The translations under genes were made by a program, and so were the position numbers. This document shows positions 8,016-15,267 of a stretch of 64,000 nt of DNA, piece by piece. Under the pieces are notes generated by a model. That model was not told the origin of the DNA. It saw only the letters and a program-made list of their open reading frames with translations, and ran no database searches. The stretch is from NCBI GenBank assembly GCA_021811185.1, contig JAJZPL010000008.1, positions 1-64,000 of the forward strand, written 5' to 3'. The stretch's first letter is position 1. Every line of letters begins with the position of its first letter. The stretch is from a bacterium. Lineage in GTDB: Bacteria > Elusimicrobiota > Elusimicrobia > Elusimicrobiales > UBA9959.

Positions 8016-8188
8016 TACACGGCACATACGCCCATTCGCTCAAGGACCGGCAAGCAATTAACCAGCAGGGACCCGGAGAGAGGACTATTCCCGCACACGC
8101 TGCCGGGTAAAGATATACTTTTTTAAAAGCAGAACACAAACACCGGCCTGCTCCAAGGCCATCAGTCTTTGCCGGTTAACATAAACAA

Positions 8189-8219
8189 TTTGCCCCCAAA
8201 GCCAGGCTTTGAGGGCAAA
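8189..8219. terminator. strong hairpin downstream of the DUF2089 operon
   Basis: TTTGCCC-c-CAAAGCC / GGCTTTG-a-GGGCAAA forms a 14-bp stem with one mismatch and a tiny loop, about 50 bp past the stop at 8270. It probably ends the minus-strand DUF2089 operon, though the T-run is weak. Confidence 0.55.
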
Positions 8220-8251
8220 CTTCCGCTTCATGGTATTTTTAAGAAGGTTTT

Positions 8252-8267
8252 GTTTTCACGTGAAAAC
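8252..8267. promoter_or_regulatory. parS-like site 4
   Basis: Identical 16-bp palindrome, directly abutting the stop codon of the minus-strand gene at 8270. The stretch 7732-8269 (over 500 bp) holds only the four parS-like sites, the parAB promoter and a hairpin; no supported gene was seen. Confidence 0.9.
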
Positions 8268-8269
8268 TA

Positions 8270-8575
8270 TTATTTATCCCCCATTCTTTTTGCCGCCTCT
8301 TCTGCGGTGATCTGGCCCTTCTCCAGGGCCTCCAGGATCTTAGCCACGCTCTCTTTCTTCACCTCGCCGCGGCCGCAGCACTTGTGCCCCCACCACTGCC
8401 GCCCAAAAACAGCGCTCCAAATGGAAGAGAGACCTATGATCACTATGATTATCGGCCAGTCTCTGGAAAACCGGAAGGAATAACTGATAAACCCAAAATT
8501 CCCCGCCCAGATCAAGGCCCCCAACACAACCACGATCAAACCCCAAAAGAACTTCCGCATGCTCAATGCCAGCAT
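8270..8575 (-). CDS. small membrane protein with LiaI/LiaF-like N-terminus and SHOCT-like tail
   Basis: 101 residues. Two membrane segments (about 8-26 and 40-57) have the 'FFWGLIVVVLGALIWAGN' pattern of LiaF/DUF5668-type envelope-stress membrane proteins, followed by a short basic Cys-rich link (HKCCGRG) and a C-terminal helical hairpin, VAKILEALEKGQITAEEAAKRM, of the SHOCT-like kind. AAGGAGG precedes the ATG. It is the third gene of the DUF2089 operon; each gene of the operon ends or begins with a related 'leeGkIsaeEA' motif, suggesting a shared interaction module. Confidence 0.75.
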   Translation of the reverse strand: MLALSMRKFFWGLIVVVLGALIWAGNFGFISYSFRFSRDWPIIIVIIGLSSIWSAVFGRQWWGHKCCGRGEVKKESVAKILEALEKGQITAEEAAKRMGDK

Positions 8576-8595
8576 ATTGCCTCCTTAACATAGCG

Positions 8596-8964
8596 CTACT
8601 CTATAAAAATCTCAACCTTGTCCCCGCCATCCTGAACGTCAACTATCTTCATGGGCTCCTGGCTCTCTATAGCCTCCTGCAATTTACCCAGGTCCATGTC
8701 GTAGCCTTTGTCCGCCAATTTATCTTTAAGTTTGCCCTCTATAAAAGGCGCCATAAACTTGGCCCAGCCCAGCGGCACGTTGATATTCACCTTGGGCTCC
8801 GACGTGCCGCCCTCATAGACGCGGATGCGAAGCAGCCGGCCTTTCCTCTCCCCCCCGCCGTCCGGGGAAGCCTTGCCCATGGCCTCGAGCAGTTCCATCG
8901 CTTCAGCTGAGGATATTTTTTTCTCTTCGAGCAGTTTAAGTATCCGCATTTTTTCTTCGTTCAT
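8596..8964 (-). CDS. SHOCT-like-domain protein (YvlB/LiaX N-terminal type)
   Basis: 122 residues. The N-terminus 'MRILKLLEEKKISSAEAMELLEAM' is the helical module found at the start of YvlB/LiaX-type proteins; the remainder (about 40-122) is a beta-rich domain with 'LLRIRVYEGG.. KVNINVPLGWAKF', matching the same group. The ORF track begins at a GTG inside the preceding stop, but a GGAGG lies about 10 nt before the ATG at 8964, so that ATG is preferred. Likely a cytoplasmic partner in envelope-stress signalling. Confidence 0.8.
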   Translation of the reverse strand: MNEEKMRILKLLEEKKISSAEAMELLEAMGKASPDGGGERKGRLLRIRVYEGGTSEPKVNINVPLGWAKFMAPFIEGKLKDKLADKGYDMDLGKLQEAIESQEPMKIVDVQDGGDKVEIFIE

Positions 8965-8969
8965 AATTT

Positions 8970-9338
8970 TCACCCCTCCATTTTTTTCAACAAGCCAATG
9001 GCGTCCTGCGCCGTTATCTCCCCCCGCTCCAACCGCTCAACGATCTCCAGCCGGCGCCGCTTAGCCTCTTCCTGCAGACTGCCCAGGCCCAGTTTATTCA
9101 AGAGCGCCTCGAGCCTGCCTTTAACCGTTGGATAAGAGATCCCGAGCTGCCGCTCTACCTCTTTAATACTGCCGCGCGCGGCCAGGAAAATTCTGAGAAA
9201 ATTTTCATCTTCGGGCGCCAGCACGGCCAACTGAGGCAGCTCGAAGCTTCCGCTGATGGTCGTTTTGCAGTCGGTGCAGCAAAGCTGGGTAACCACCACT
9301 TTTCCATTGCACGAAGGACATTTATTAGGAATATTCAT
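8970..9338 (-). CDS. DUF2089 family regulator with zinc ribbon
   Basis: 122 residues of the DUF2089 family: a zinc ribbon (CPSC near 8-11, CCTDC near 20-24), then 'NFLRIFLAARGSIKEVERQLGISYPTVKGRLEAL', a helix-turn-helix with the family's SYPTV motif, and a C-terminal 'LERGEITAQDAIGLLKKM' helical hairpin. It is likely a DNA-binding regulator of its own operon; the promoter at 9389-9417 carries repeated motifs suited to it. No convincing Shine-Dalgarno precedes the ATG. Confidence 0.88.
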   Translation of the reverse strand: MNIPNKCPSCNGKVVVTQLCCTDCKTTISGSFELPQLAVLAPEDENFLRIFLAARGSIKEVERQLGISYPTVKGRLEALLNKLGLGSLQEEAKRRRLEIVERLERGEITAQDAIGLLKKMEG

Positions 9339-9348
9339 TTTGTTAATC

Positions 9349-9417
9349 TTTATATTGATTTTATTAAGTTTTATATTGCTTTACTAAAAGTATAGTATAG
9401 TTTTACTATTTTGTCAA
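9349..9417 (-). promoter_or_regulatory. consensus promoter and repeat array upstream of the DUF2089 operon
   Basis: On the minus strand TTGACA (9417-9412), 17 nt, TATACT (9394-9389): a full consensus -35 with a strong -10. The leader holds a 21-bp direct repeat (TTTATATTG[A/C]TTTTA.TAA at 9349 and 9370), and the -10 region holds the quasi-palindrome TAGTAAAACTATACTATACTTTTAGTA. These look like operators for autoregulation. Confidence 0.75.
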
Positions 9418-9420
9418 TAC

Positions 9421-9722
9421 CGCATAAAAAAAGGAGGAAATAAAAAATGACCATGAAATCAGGTTAAAAAGATAAAGCCGAACGAGAGCACAATAAACCA
9501 GCGCAAAAACACTCCAAAACCAACTTCCTAAAAAAAAGACGAGGCCAAGACAAGAACCACGGCGCCAAGGGAAATACAAAAAAAGAAGGCGGCCGAAAAC
9601 GCGCCGAAATTTAGAACGGCGGGAACCTGCCGCCGCGCGCGGGCTACATTTTCGCGCCGAGACGGCGCGCGCCCCAATACGCCATTTTAAGTTGGCTCCC
9701 AATTGTCTAGAATATACACATA
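9421..9722. other. gene-free, purine-rich interval with a 6-codon ORF
   Basis: About 300 bp between divergent transcription units. The plus strand is strongly A/G-rich and T-poor. A perfect AAGGAGG (9431-9437) precedes a tiny ORF, MTMKSG, at 9447-9467. The minus-strand ORF 9406-9702 opens with TTG, has no ribosome site and runs through the DUF2089 promoter, so I do not accept it as a gene. Confidence 0.5.
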
Positions 9723-11978
9723 ATGAGAAACCCGTTTAAAACACAACCCAGCATCCCTTTCCTGTTTTTTATCTCCGGCATAAGCGGCCTTATCTACGAA
9801 ACCGTCTGGTTCCGCATGCTCATACGTGTATTCGGCACCACCTTGGAGGCAACCAGCACGGTGCTGGCCGTCTTTATGGGCGGTTTGGCGCTGGGCGCGG
9901 TCCTGGCGGGCAAAAAAGCCGACGGACTGAAGAACCCGCTCAAGATCTACGCCGGGCTGGAACTGCTGGTAGCGTTTTCGGCCTTGGCCGCCACGTTCCT
10001 AATGGCCGGCCTGCCGGCGTTTATAGCCCCGCTGCTGCCCGAGGGGGGCACCGCCGGGGCCGCCGCCGCTGTGCCGCTGATCCGCCTGCTGGTGTCCGGC
10101 GCGGTGCTGCTGATCCCCACGGTGCTGATGGGCGCCACGCTGCCGCTGCTGGTGAGCCACCTTTCCAAGGGCGTGGAAGACTCGGGGGGGAAGATCTCCA
10201 GGCTTTACGCCCTCAACACGCTGGGCGCGGTGCTGGGCGTGCTGGCGTCAGGCTATATCCTGCTCGGCCACGTCGGGGAAAAGGGAACCGCAGTTATCGC
10301 CGCGGTGCTGAACCTGCTCATAGCGCTGCGCATTTTCGCGCTTGCCCCGGCGGACAGGCAGCCGCGCGCAGCGGCCTTGGCGCAGAACCCGGAAGCCGCC
10401 GGCGGCTACCGGCGCATGCTCATTATTATGGGCATCTCCGGCTTTACGGCCCTGGCCCTGGAAGTATTATGGGCGCGCGCGCTGATCATCACCATAGGGA
10501 ATTCCGTCTACGCTTTTTCCGCCATGCTGGGCGTATACTTGCTGGGCATAGCACTGGGCAGCCTTTACGCCGAGACCCGCGCCGAAAACACGTCGGACCC
10601 GCTGCCCGCGCTGGCCAGGTGCCAGGCCGCTATAGCCGCGCTGGCCCTGGCAGGGCTCGCGGCGTTCTACCTTATCGGCCGCAACACCATAGCCCCCAAA
10701 TATATTTATTCCCCCATAACCCAGGCTTCGGACATTTTCTCGCTGTTCGGCTGGGCCCTGCTCATAATCTTCCCCGTAACGCTGCTGATGGGCTTCTTTT
10801 TCCCCGTGGCGGCGCAGGCCGGCGTGCGCGCCTCCGGCCGGGTAGGCTCGATAGGGCCACTTTACGGCGCAAATACCCTGGGAACGATCCTGGGCTCGCT
10901 GGCCACCGGCTTTATCCTTATTCCGCAGCTGGGCACTAAGTTCAGCTTCATCATTACGGCGCTGCTGGCGGCCCTTACGGGGGTTTTTCTGGCGGGCCTG
11001 GCGGGAGAAGCCGAAAAGAAGCGCTTTACGCCCTGGCTGGCGGCCTCCGCCCTGCTGGCCATAGGAGCCTTCGCGCTGCCGGACCCGGTTTTCAACATCA
11101 TTAACCGCCGCCTGGAGGTAAATATGCCCGGGATGCTCGCCTACTACCACGAGGACCGCGCGGGAGCGGTCAGCGTGGTCTTCTCTAACGGCGGGCGGAC
11201 AAAATCCCTGTTCATCAACGGCTTCTCGGTATCCGGCAACGGCGCGGCCGGCAAGCTGATGTCGCATTTCCCGCTGATCTTCCAAAAGGACCCCAAGGAG
11301 ATGTTTATCATAGGCCTGGGGGCCGCCAACACCCTGCATTCGGGCGTGGTGGAAGGCGTGCACGTTACGGTGGCGGAACTTATAGCCTCGGTGCGCGCGG
11401 CCGGCCCGCTGTTCCTTAAAGATTGGGACGCGCTGGCCGCGGCCGGCAAGTTCACGGTGCGCCTTAACGACGGGCGGAACGAACTGCTGCGCTCCCGCAA
11501 GCAGTACGACGCCATCGTGGTGGACGTTACGCCGCCTATCTACAGCTCCGGGGCGGTAAACCTTTACAGCCGCGACTTTTTCAAACTGGCCCGCGCCAAA
11601 CTGACCAAAACCGGCGTGTTCAGCATCTGGATCCCCAAGCCCTGCTTCGAAAGCGACTACTTCATGATGCTGAAGAGCCTTAAAGAAGTATTTCCGTACG
11701 TGAACGTTTGGAACTTCCCCAATATGCCGGGCTTCCTGGCCCTGGCCTCCAACGAGGAGCTGGACTTCGGCGCGAAACTGCTCGAAGAAAGAATAAAGAG
11801 GGGGAACGTGAGACTGGAACTGCCGGGCATGTCGGCCGGGTTCATAAACGGGACGCGCTTCATGAACACGGCGCAGGTGGAAGGCTTAGCCGAGCCCTAC
11901 CCCGCCGTTACCGACGACAAACCCTACACGGAATTCCCGCTGGCGCGGTTCATGGCCTTTTCGCCTATGTGGTATTAA
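9723..11978 (+). CDS. fused membrane transporter-like / spermidine-synthase-like protein
   Basis: 751 residues. The first 450 or so form about a dozen hydrophobic segments starting with the family hallmark 'FLFFISGISGLIYETVWFRML', repeated near 228 as 'IMGISGFTALALEVLWARAL'. The C-terminal third is a Rossmann methyltransferase-like fold of the spermidine synthase type (FIIGLGAANTLHSGV near 517, then YDAIVVDVTPPIYSSG). This is the common 'fused MFS/spermidine synthase' family, whose true reaction is mostly unproven; polyamine synthesis should not be assumed. No Shine-Dalgarno precedes the ATG. It stands alone and converges with the HTH gene at 11986. Confidence 0.85.
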   Translation: MRNPFKTQPSIPFLFFISGISGLIYETVWFRMLIRVFGTTLEATSTVLAVFMGGLALGAVLAGKKADGLKNPLKIYAGLELLVAFSALAATFLMAGLPAFIAPLLPEGGTAGAAAAVPLIRLLVSGAVLLIPTVLMGATLPLLVSHLSKGVEDSGGKISRLYALNTLGAVLGVLASGYILLGHVGEKGTAVIAAVLNLLIALRIFALAPADRQPRAAALAQNPEAAGGYRRMLIIMGISGFTALALEVLWARALIITIGNSVYAFSAMLGVYLLGIALGSLYAETRAENTSDPLPALARCQAAIAALALAGLAAFYLIGRNTIAPKYIYSPITQASDIFSLFGWALLIIFPVTLLMGFFFPVAAQAGVRASGRVGSIGPLYGANTLGTILGSLATGFILIPQLGTKFSFIITALLAALTGVFLAGLAGEAEKKRFTPWLAASALLAIGAFALPDPVFNIINRRLEVNMPGMLAYYHEDRAGAVSVVFSNGGRTKSLFINGFSVSGNGAAGKLMSHFPLIFQKDPKEMFIIGLGAANTLHSGVVEGVHVTVAELIASVRAAGPLFLKDWDALAAAGKFTVRLNDGRNELLRSRKQYDAIVVDVTPPIYSSGAVNLYSRDFFKLARAKLTKTGVFSIWIPKPCFESDYFMMLKSLKEVFPYVNVWNFPNMPGFLALASNEELDFGAKLLEERIKRGNVRLELPGMSAGFINGTRFMNTAQVEGLAEPYPAVTDDKPYTEFPLARFMAFSPMWY

Positions 11979-11985
11979 CTGCGGG

Positions 11986-12246
11986 TCAATCCCAGCCCAT
12001 GGAATCCAGTTCGCTGTCCGAAAGGAGCGGGGGCTTAGCCTCCGCTTCTTTCTTTTTGGGAAGAGGAACAGGGCGCGGGGCCGGGGCGGGGGAGGGGGAA
12101 ACGTTCAGGGCATGCGCCGGCACGGCCCAGTTGCGTCCGAAACGGAGCGCCTCGAGCTGGCCTTTCTTTACTTTTTTAAAAACGGCGATGCGGCTGATCC
12201 CAAGTATAGCCGCAGCTTCCGGAATCGAATAATATTCCCTGGCCAT
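11986..12246 (-). CDS. excisionase/MerR-type helix-turn-helix protein
   Basis: 86 residues. The N-terminal 52 match the HTH_17 excisionase-like module (YYSIPEAAAILGISRIAVFKKVKKGQLEALRFGRNWAVP). The rest is a Pro/Ala/Lys linker ending in an acidic tail (SDSELDSMGWD). Such proteins act as small DNA-binding regulators or excision factors; no integrase is near, so a regulator is more likely. GAGG precedes the ATG. Two pairs of phased GTTAAC repeats directly upstream (12258-12347) are probable targets. Confidence 0.8.
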   Translation of the reverse strand: MAREYYSIPEAAAILGISRIAVFKKVKKGQLEALRFGRNWAVPAHALNVSPSPAPAPRPVPLPKKKEAEAKPPLLSDSELDSMGWD

Positions 12247-12257
12247 TATGCCTCAAT

Positions 12258-12347
12258 GTTAACTTATGTTAACCGTTAATGCAAGCAGCCAGACTAACCG
12301 CAGGCAAAACAGAAAAACCGCCTCAAATAAGGTTAACTGGTGTTAAC
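12258..12347. promoter_or_regulatory. two pairs of helically phased GTTAAC repeats
   Basis: GTTAAC occurs at 12258, 12268, 12332 and 12342: two pairs, each with 10-bp spacing, 74 bp apart, each ending GTTAACCG or GTTAACCGC. The interval separates the minus-strand HTH gene (start 12246) and the plus-strand SDR gene (start 12457). One-turn spacing is typical of cooperative regulator binding. No gene was seen in 12247-12456. Confidence 0.65.
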
Positions 12348-12456
12348 CGCGACAAAAGCAAGAAAAAGCGCGGCCCCGGGGCCTGCCGCAGCATTAACGC
12401 CGCGGGCCTGAACTGCGGTGAAAAAATTTATATACTATCTGGACGGTTTTTAAGTT

Positions 12457-13449
12457 ATGAAAATACTGATCCTGGGCGGAACCAGCTATTTCGGCAAGGA
12501 AGCCGCGATACGCCTTTTCAAGGCCGGCAACGAGGTCACGGTCTTCTCGCGCCGCGCCCCCGTGCCGGGCCTGCCTATGGACATCCGCCAGACCCGCGGG
12601 GACCGCACCGTGGAGATCGACCTTTCCCGCATGGCCGTAGAACCGTGGGACGTAGTGATAGACAATATCTGCTACACGCCCGAAGACGCGCAGAAGGCTA
12701 TACGGGTTTTCAACGGGCGCGCCGGCCTTTACCTTTTCACGTCTTCCGCCTCCATCTACTCCGTGCTGGAGGGCTCTTCCACCCCTTACAGGGAGAACCA
12801 GACGGAGCTGCTGCCGCTCAAGAGCGAACTTAAAGAAAAATACGCCTACGGGCTTGGCAAGTACGGGGCCGAGCGGGAATTTCTTAAAGCTTTCCGCGAA
12901 AAAAGCTTCCCTATCCTTATAGTACGCCCGCCGGTAGTTATCGGCCCCAACGACCCCACCTTGCGCGCCTACTCCTACTGGCTGCGCCTGGCCGGCGGCG
13001 GCCCCATGTTCCTGCCGGGCTTCTCTTTCAGCAACCGTTTTATTTTTTCAAAGGACCTGGCGCGCGCTTTCGAGGCGCTGGTCTACGCCCGCCTGCCCTG
13101 CGGCGGAGCTTACAACCTGGGCGACTCCCAGACGCTGACGCTGGACGACTTTGTGAAGATCTCCGCCAGGATCATGCATAAGGAAGCGGAAATACTTTAC
13201 CCGGAATACGCCTGGCTCAAAGAGAACGGCTTCAACTTCGACGCCTCGCCCTTCTCGATGGGCGGGGATTTCGTGCTGGATATCTCGAAGGCGGAAAAAG
13301 AGCTGGGCTGGGCTTCCACCCCGGCCGCGGCCTGGCTGGAAGAGACCATAAACTGGTACCTCTTCAGCTATACCGGCCCGGCCCCCGCCAATTACGCCTC
13401 GCGCAAGGCCGAACTTGAGCTGGCTAAAAAATGGACAATGAAATTATGA
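12457..13449 (+). CDS. NAD-dependent epimerase/dehydratase (extended SDR)
   Basis: 330 residues. The Rossmann motif is GGTSYFG (8-14), the atypical extended-SDR form, followed by VTVFSRR, and a YGLGKYGAE segment supplying the Tyr and Lys of the catalytic site. It probably acts on a nucleotide sugar or sugar-derived substrate, but the specificity cannot be read. Its last four bases overlap the start of the KdsC-like gene, so the two are translationally coupled, hinting at surface-sugar metabolism. A TATACT -10 lies about 20 nt upstream without a clear -35. Confidence 0.85.
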   Translation: MKILILGGTSYFGKEAAIRLFKAGNEVTVFSRRAPVPGLPMDIRQTRGDRTVEIDLSRMAVEPWDVVIDNICYTPEDAQKAIRVFNGRAGLYLFTSSASIYSVLEGSSTPYRENQTELLPLKSELKEKYAYGLGKYGAEREFLKAFREKSFPILIVRPPVVIGPNDPTLRAYSYWLRLAGGGPMFLPGFSFSNRFIFSKDLARAFEALVYARLPCGGAYNLGDSQTLTLDDFVKISARIMHKEAEILYPEYAWLKENGFNFDASPFSMGGDFVLDISKAEKELGWASTPAAAWLEETINWYLFSYTGPAPANYASRKAELELAKKWTMKL

Positions 13450-14063
13450 CCATCAACAACCCCGAAAGCGTAGAGCGGGCCAAGAAGATAAAACTTTTTC
13501 TAATGGACGTGGACGGCGTGCTTACCGACGGGAAGATGTACTATATCCCCGGCAAGGGCGCGGAAATGGTGGAGTTCAAGGCTTTCCATTCGCTGGACGG
13601 CATCGGCCTGCGCCTGGTGAACCAGTTCGGCATCCTCACCGGCGTGATCACGGGCCGGGAATCCCCCGGCACCGAGGAGCGCGCCAGGAACCTTGGCATG
13701 GGCTACGCCTACCAGGGTTTTCTTTCCAAGCTGGAGCCGCTGCGCCAGATCCTGGCAGACACGGGCCTTAAAGAAGAGAACGTGGCTTACATGGGCGACG
13801 ACTGGACCGACATCCCGGTGCTGAAGCGCGCGGGGCTGGCCTGCGCGCCGGGCAACGCCCAGGAAGAAGTGAAAGCCGTTTCGCACCTGGTCACCGCCAA
13901 GGGCGGCGGCATGGGCGCGGTGCGCGAGGTCTGCGATTTTATCCTTAAGAGCCAGGGGCATTGGGACACGATGATGGGCTACGTAGAGAACGCGCACTGG
14001 CCCCCGATAAAAAAAGACCCGATGAAGATAGTGCGGGAATCGGAGCAGGGGGGGAAGAAATGA
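13446..14063 (+). CDS. kdsC: KdsC-type HAD phosphatase (KDO-8-phosphate phosphatase)
   Basis: About 205 residues. DVDGVLTDG near residue 21 supplies the nucleophile Asp21 and Asp23; 'FHSLDGIGL', 'VITGRES' and 'YMGDDWTDIPVL' are the other HAD motifs in KdsC order. The known reaction is hydrolysis of 3-deoxy-manno-octulosonate 8-phosphate in LPS core synthesis. A C-terminal extension (about 170-205) goes past the family core. The ORF track starts at 13431, but ATG 13446 forms an ATGA overlap with the SDR stop and is preferred. The substrate remains inferred, since related phosphatases exist. Confidence 0.85.
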   Translation: MTINNPESVERAKKIKLFLMDVDGVLTDGKMYYIPGKGAEMVEFKAFHSLDGIGLRLVNQFGILTGVITGRESPGTEERARNLGMGYAYQGFLSKLEPLRQILADTGLKEENVAYMGDDWTDIPVLKRAGLACAPGNAQEEVKAVSHLVTAKGGGMGAVREVCDFILKSQGHWDTMMGYVENAHWPPIKKDPMKIVRESEQGGKK

Positions 14064-14515
14064 AAACCTTGATATTGCTGGCGCTGGGCGCGGGCCTGGC
14101 CGGTACGCCCGCTTACGCCGGGCTGGATTACGAGGAAGACGGGCTCACCGAAGCTGTGGTCTCCACGGAAACCGCCAAGAACGGCGACGAGGAAGAAGAA
14201 CAACCCATGATACAGGAGAACGACGCAGACCTGGCCGACTTCGTGACCGACTATATAAAGAAGGATATCGAACTGAAAGGCGCGTTCTTTATAGAGGACA
14301 GGGCCAGCAAAAGGATCATGAAGCTGGAACTGGCGGGCGTGGAGAAGAAGACCTCCGAAGCGGAAGGCGGGGCGAAAAAACTGGCGGCCTCGCTGAAGGA
14401 CGCCGCCGGAAAGAAATACACCGTGGTTTTCTACATGCACAACGGGCCCTGGGGCGGCCTGGACATCTTCAAGATAGAACTTAAAGCGGAAAAAGCCAAG
14501 CCCGCTAAAAAGTAA
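14060..14515 (+). CDS. small exported protein of unknown function
   Basis: The true start is the ATG at 14060, overlapping the KdsC stop and preceded by GGGGGGAAG; the longer ORF in the track adds out-of-gene residues. The 151-residue product has a signal peptide ending TPAYA (about residue 20), an acidic stretch, then a compact domain with 'LKGAFFIEDRASKRIMKLELAGV' and 'YTVVFYMHNGPWGGLDIFKIEL'. Followed by ccdA after 10 bp, so it may be an exported partner of the redox protein, though no Cys pair is seen. Confidence 0.75.
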   Translation: MKTLILLALGAGLAGTPAYAGLDYEEDGLTEAVVSTETAKNGDEEEEQPMIQENDADLADFVTDYIKKDIELKGAFFIEDRASKRIMKLELAGVEKKTSEAEGGAKKLAASLKDAAGKKYTVVFYMHNGPWGGLDIFKIELKAEKAKPAKK

Positions 14516-14525
14516 CGGAGGCAGG

Positions 14526-15209
14526 ATGGGACAGTTCATAGCAGCTTTTACCGCGGGGCTGGCGTCTTTCTTCTCGCCCTGCATCCTGCCGCTGCTGCCG
14601 GCTTACCTTTCGATGCTCTCCGGCTTTTCCGCCTCGGAAATAGTGCAAGGCGACGCCAAGGTGATGACGCGCAAGGTGGTGGGGAACGCCGCCATCTTCA
14701 TAGCCGGCTTCACGCTGGCGTTTTCCCTGATGGGCGCCGCCGCCTCGGGCGTGGGCGACCTGCTGGCCTCCCACAAAGACCTGCTGGTGAAAGTGTTCGG
14801 CGTCGTCATGGTGCTGCTGGGCATTCACATGACGGGGCTATTCAACCTGAACTTCCTGAATTACGAAAAACGCTTCTCCATACGCGGCATCGCGGAGGGG
14901 CCGGCCGGCTCTTTCCTGATGGGCTTCGCTTTCGCGCTCGGCTGGTCGCCCTGCATAGGGCCGATACTCGCGGTGATCCTGGGGATGGCCGCGGTTTCCG
15001 GCACCATGGGTAAAGGCGTGGCGCTGCTGCTGGCCTATTCCGCAGGGCTGGCGGTACCGCTGCTGGCGGCGGCCTTCCTTACTGCGGAATTCTTCGCCTT
15101 CATGGCGCGGTTCAAAAAAGCCATGCGCTACGTGGAAATAGCCTCTGGCGTGGTGCTGGCCATAGCCGGGGTGCTGCTGTTCATGAACAACCTGATGTTC
15201 TGGGAATAA
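14526..15209 (+). CDS. ccdA: CcdA-type thiol-disulfide membrane protein
   Basis: A 227-residue, six-helix DsbD/CcdA family protein that passes electrons from cytoplasmic thioredoxin to extracytoplasmic thiols, for example for cytochrome c maturation. The redox cysteines are in SPCILP (Cys19) and SPCIGP (Cys143), each on a paired membrane helix. Length and topology match stand-alone CcdA. GGAGG precedes the start. It converges with pyrE across a 56-bp palindrome. Confidence 0.9.
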   Translation: MGQFIAAFTAGLASFFSPCILPLLPAYLSMLSGFSASEIVQGDAKVMTRKVVGNAAIFIAGFTLAFSLMGAAASGVGDLLASHKDLLVKVFGVVMVLLGIHMTGLFNLNFLNYEKRFSIRGIAEGPAGSFLMGFAFALGWSPCIGPILAVILGMAAVSGTMGKGVALLLAYSAGLAVPLLAAAFLTAEFFAFMARFKKAMRYVEIASGVVLAIAGVLLFMNNLMFWE

Positions 15210-15211
15210 CA

Positions 15212-15267
15212 AAACAAAGGGGACAGGCTACTTTATTTTAAAATAAAGTAGCCTGTCCCCTTTGTTT
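15212..15267. repeat. 56-bp perfect palindrome with GGGGACAG/CTGTCCCC ends
   Basis: Two 28-bp arms with no spacer: AAACAAAGGGGACAGGCTAC... mirrored exactly about 15239/15240. It lies between the stops of ccdA and pyrE and overlaps the last bases of pyrE. It can work as a bidirectional terminator. The GGGGACAGG...CCTGTCCCC pattern also resembles REP-like palindromes moved by IS200-type (RAYT) transposases in many genomes; no transposase is near. Confidence 0.9.

Noticed and set aside
9406-9702. Minus-strand ORF of 98 aa with apparent hydrophobic segments
   Set aside because: TTG start without ribosome site, overlaps the DUF2089 promoter, and hydrophobicity follows from the T-rich strand.
12279-12833. 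Plus-strand 184-aa ORF across the GTTAAC repeats
   Set aside because: Runs into the SDR gene in another frame; no ribosome site.
13961-14515. Longer start for the exported protein at 14060
   Set aside because: The first 33 residues are out-of-frame KdsC coding; signal peptide and ATGA overlap fix the start at 14060.
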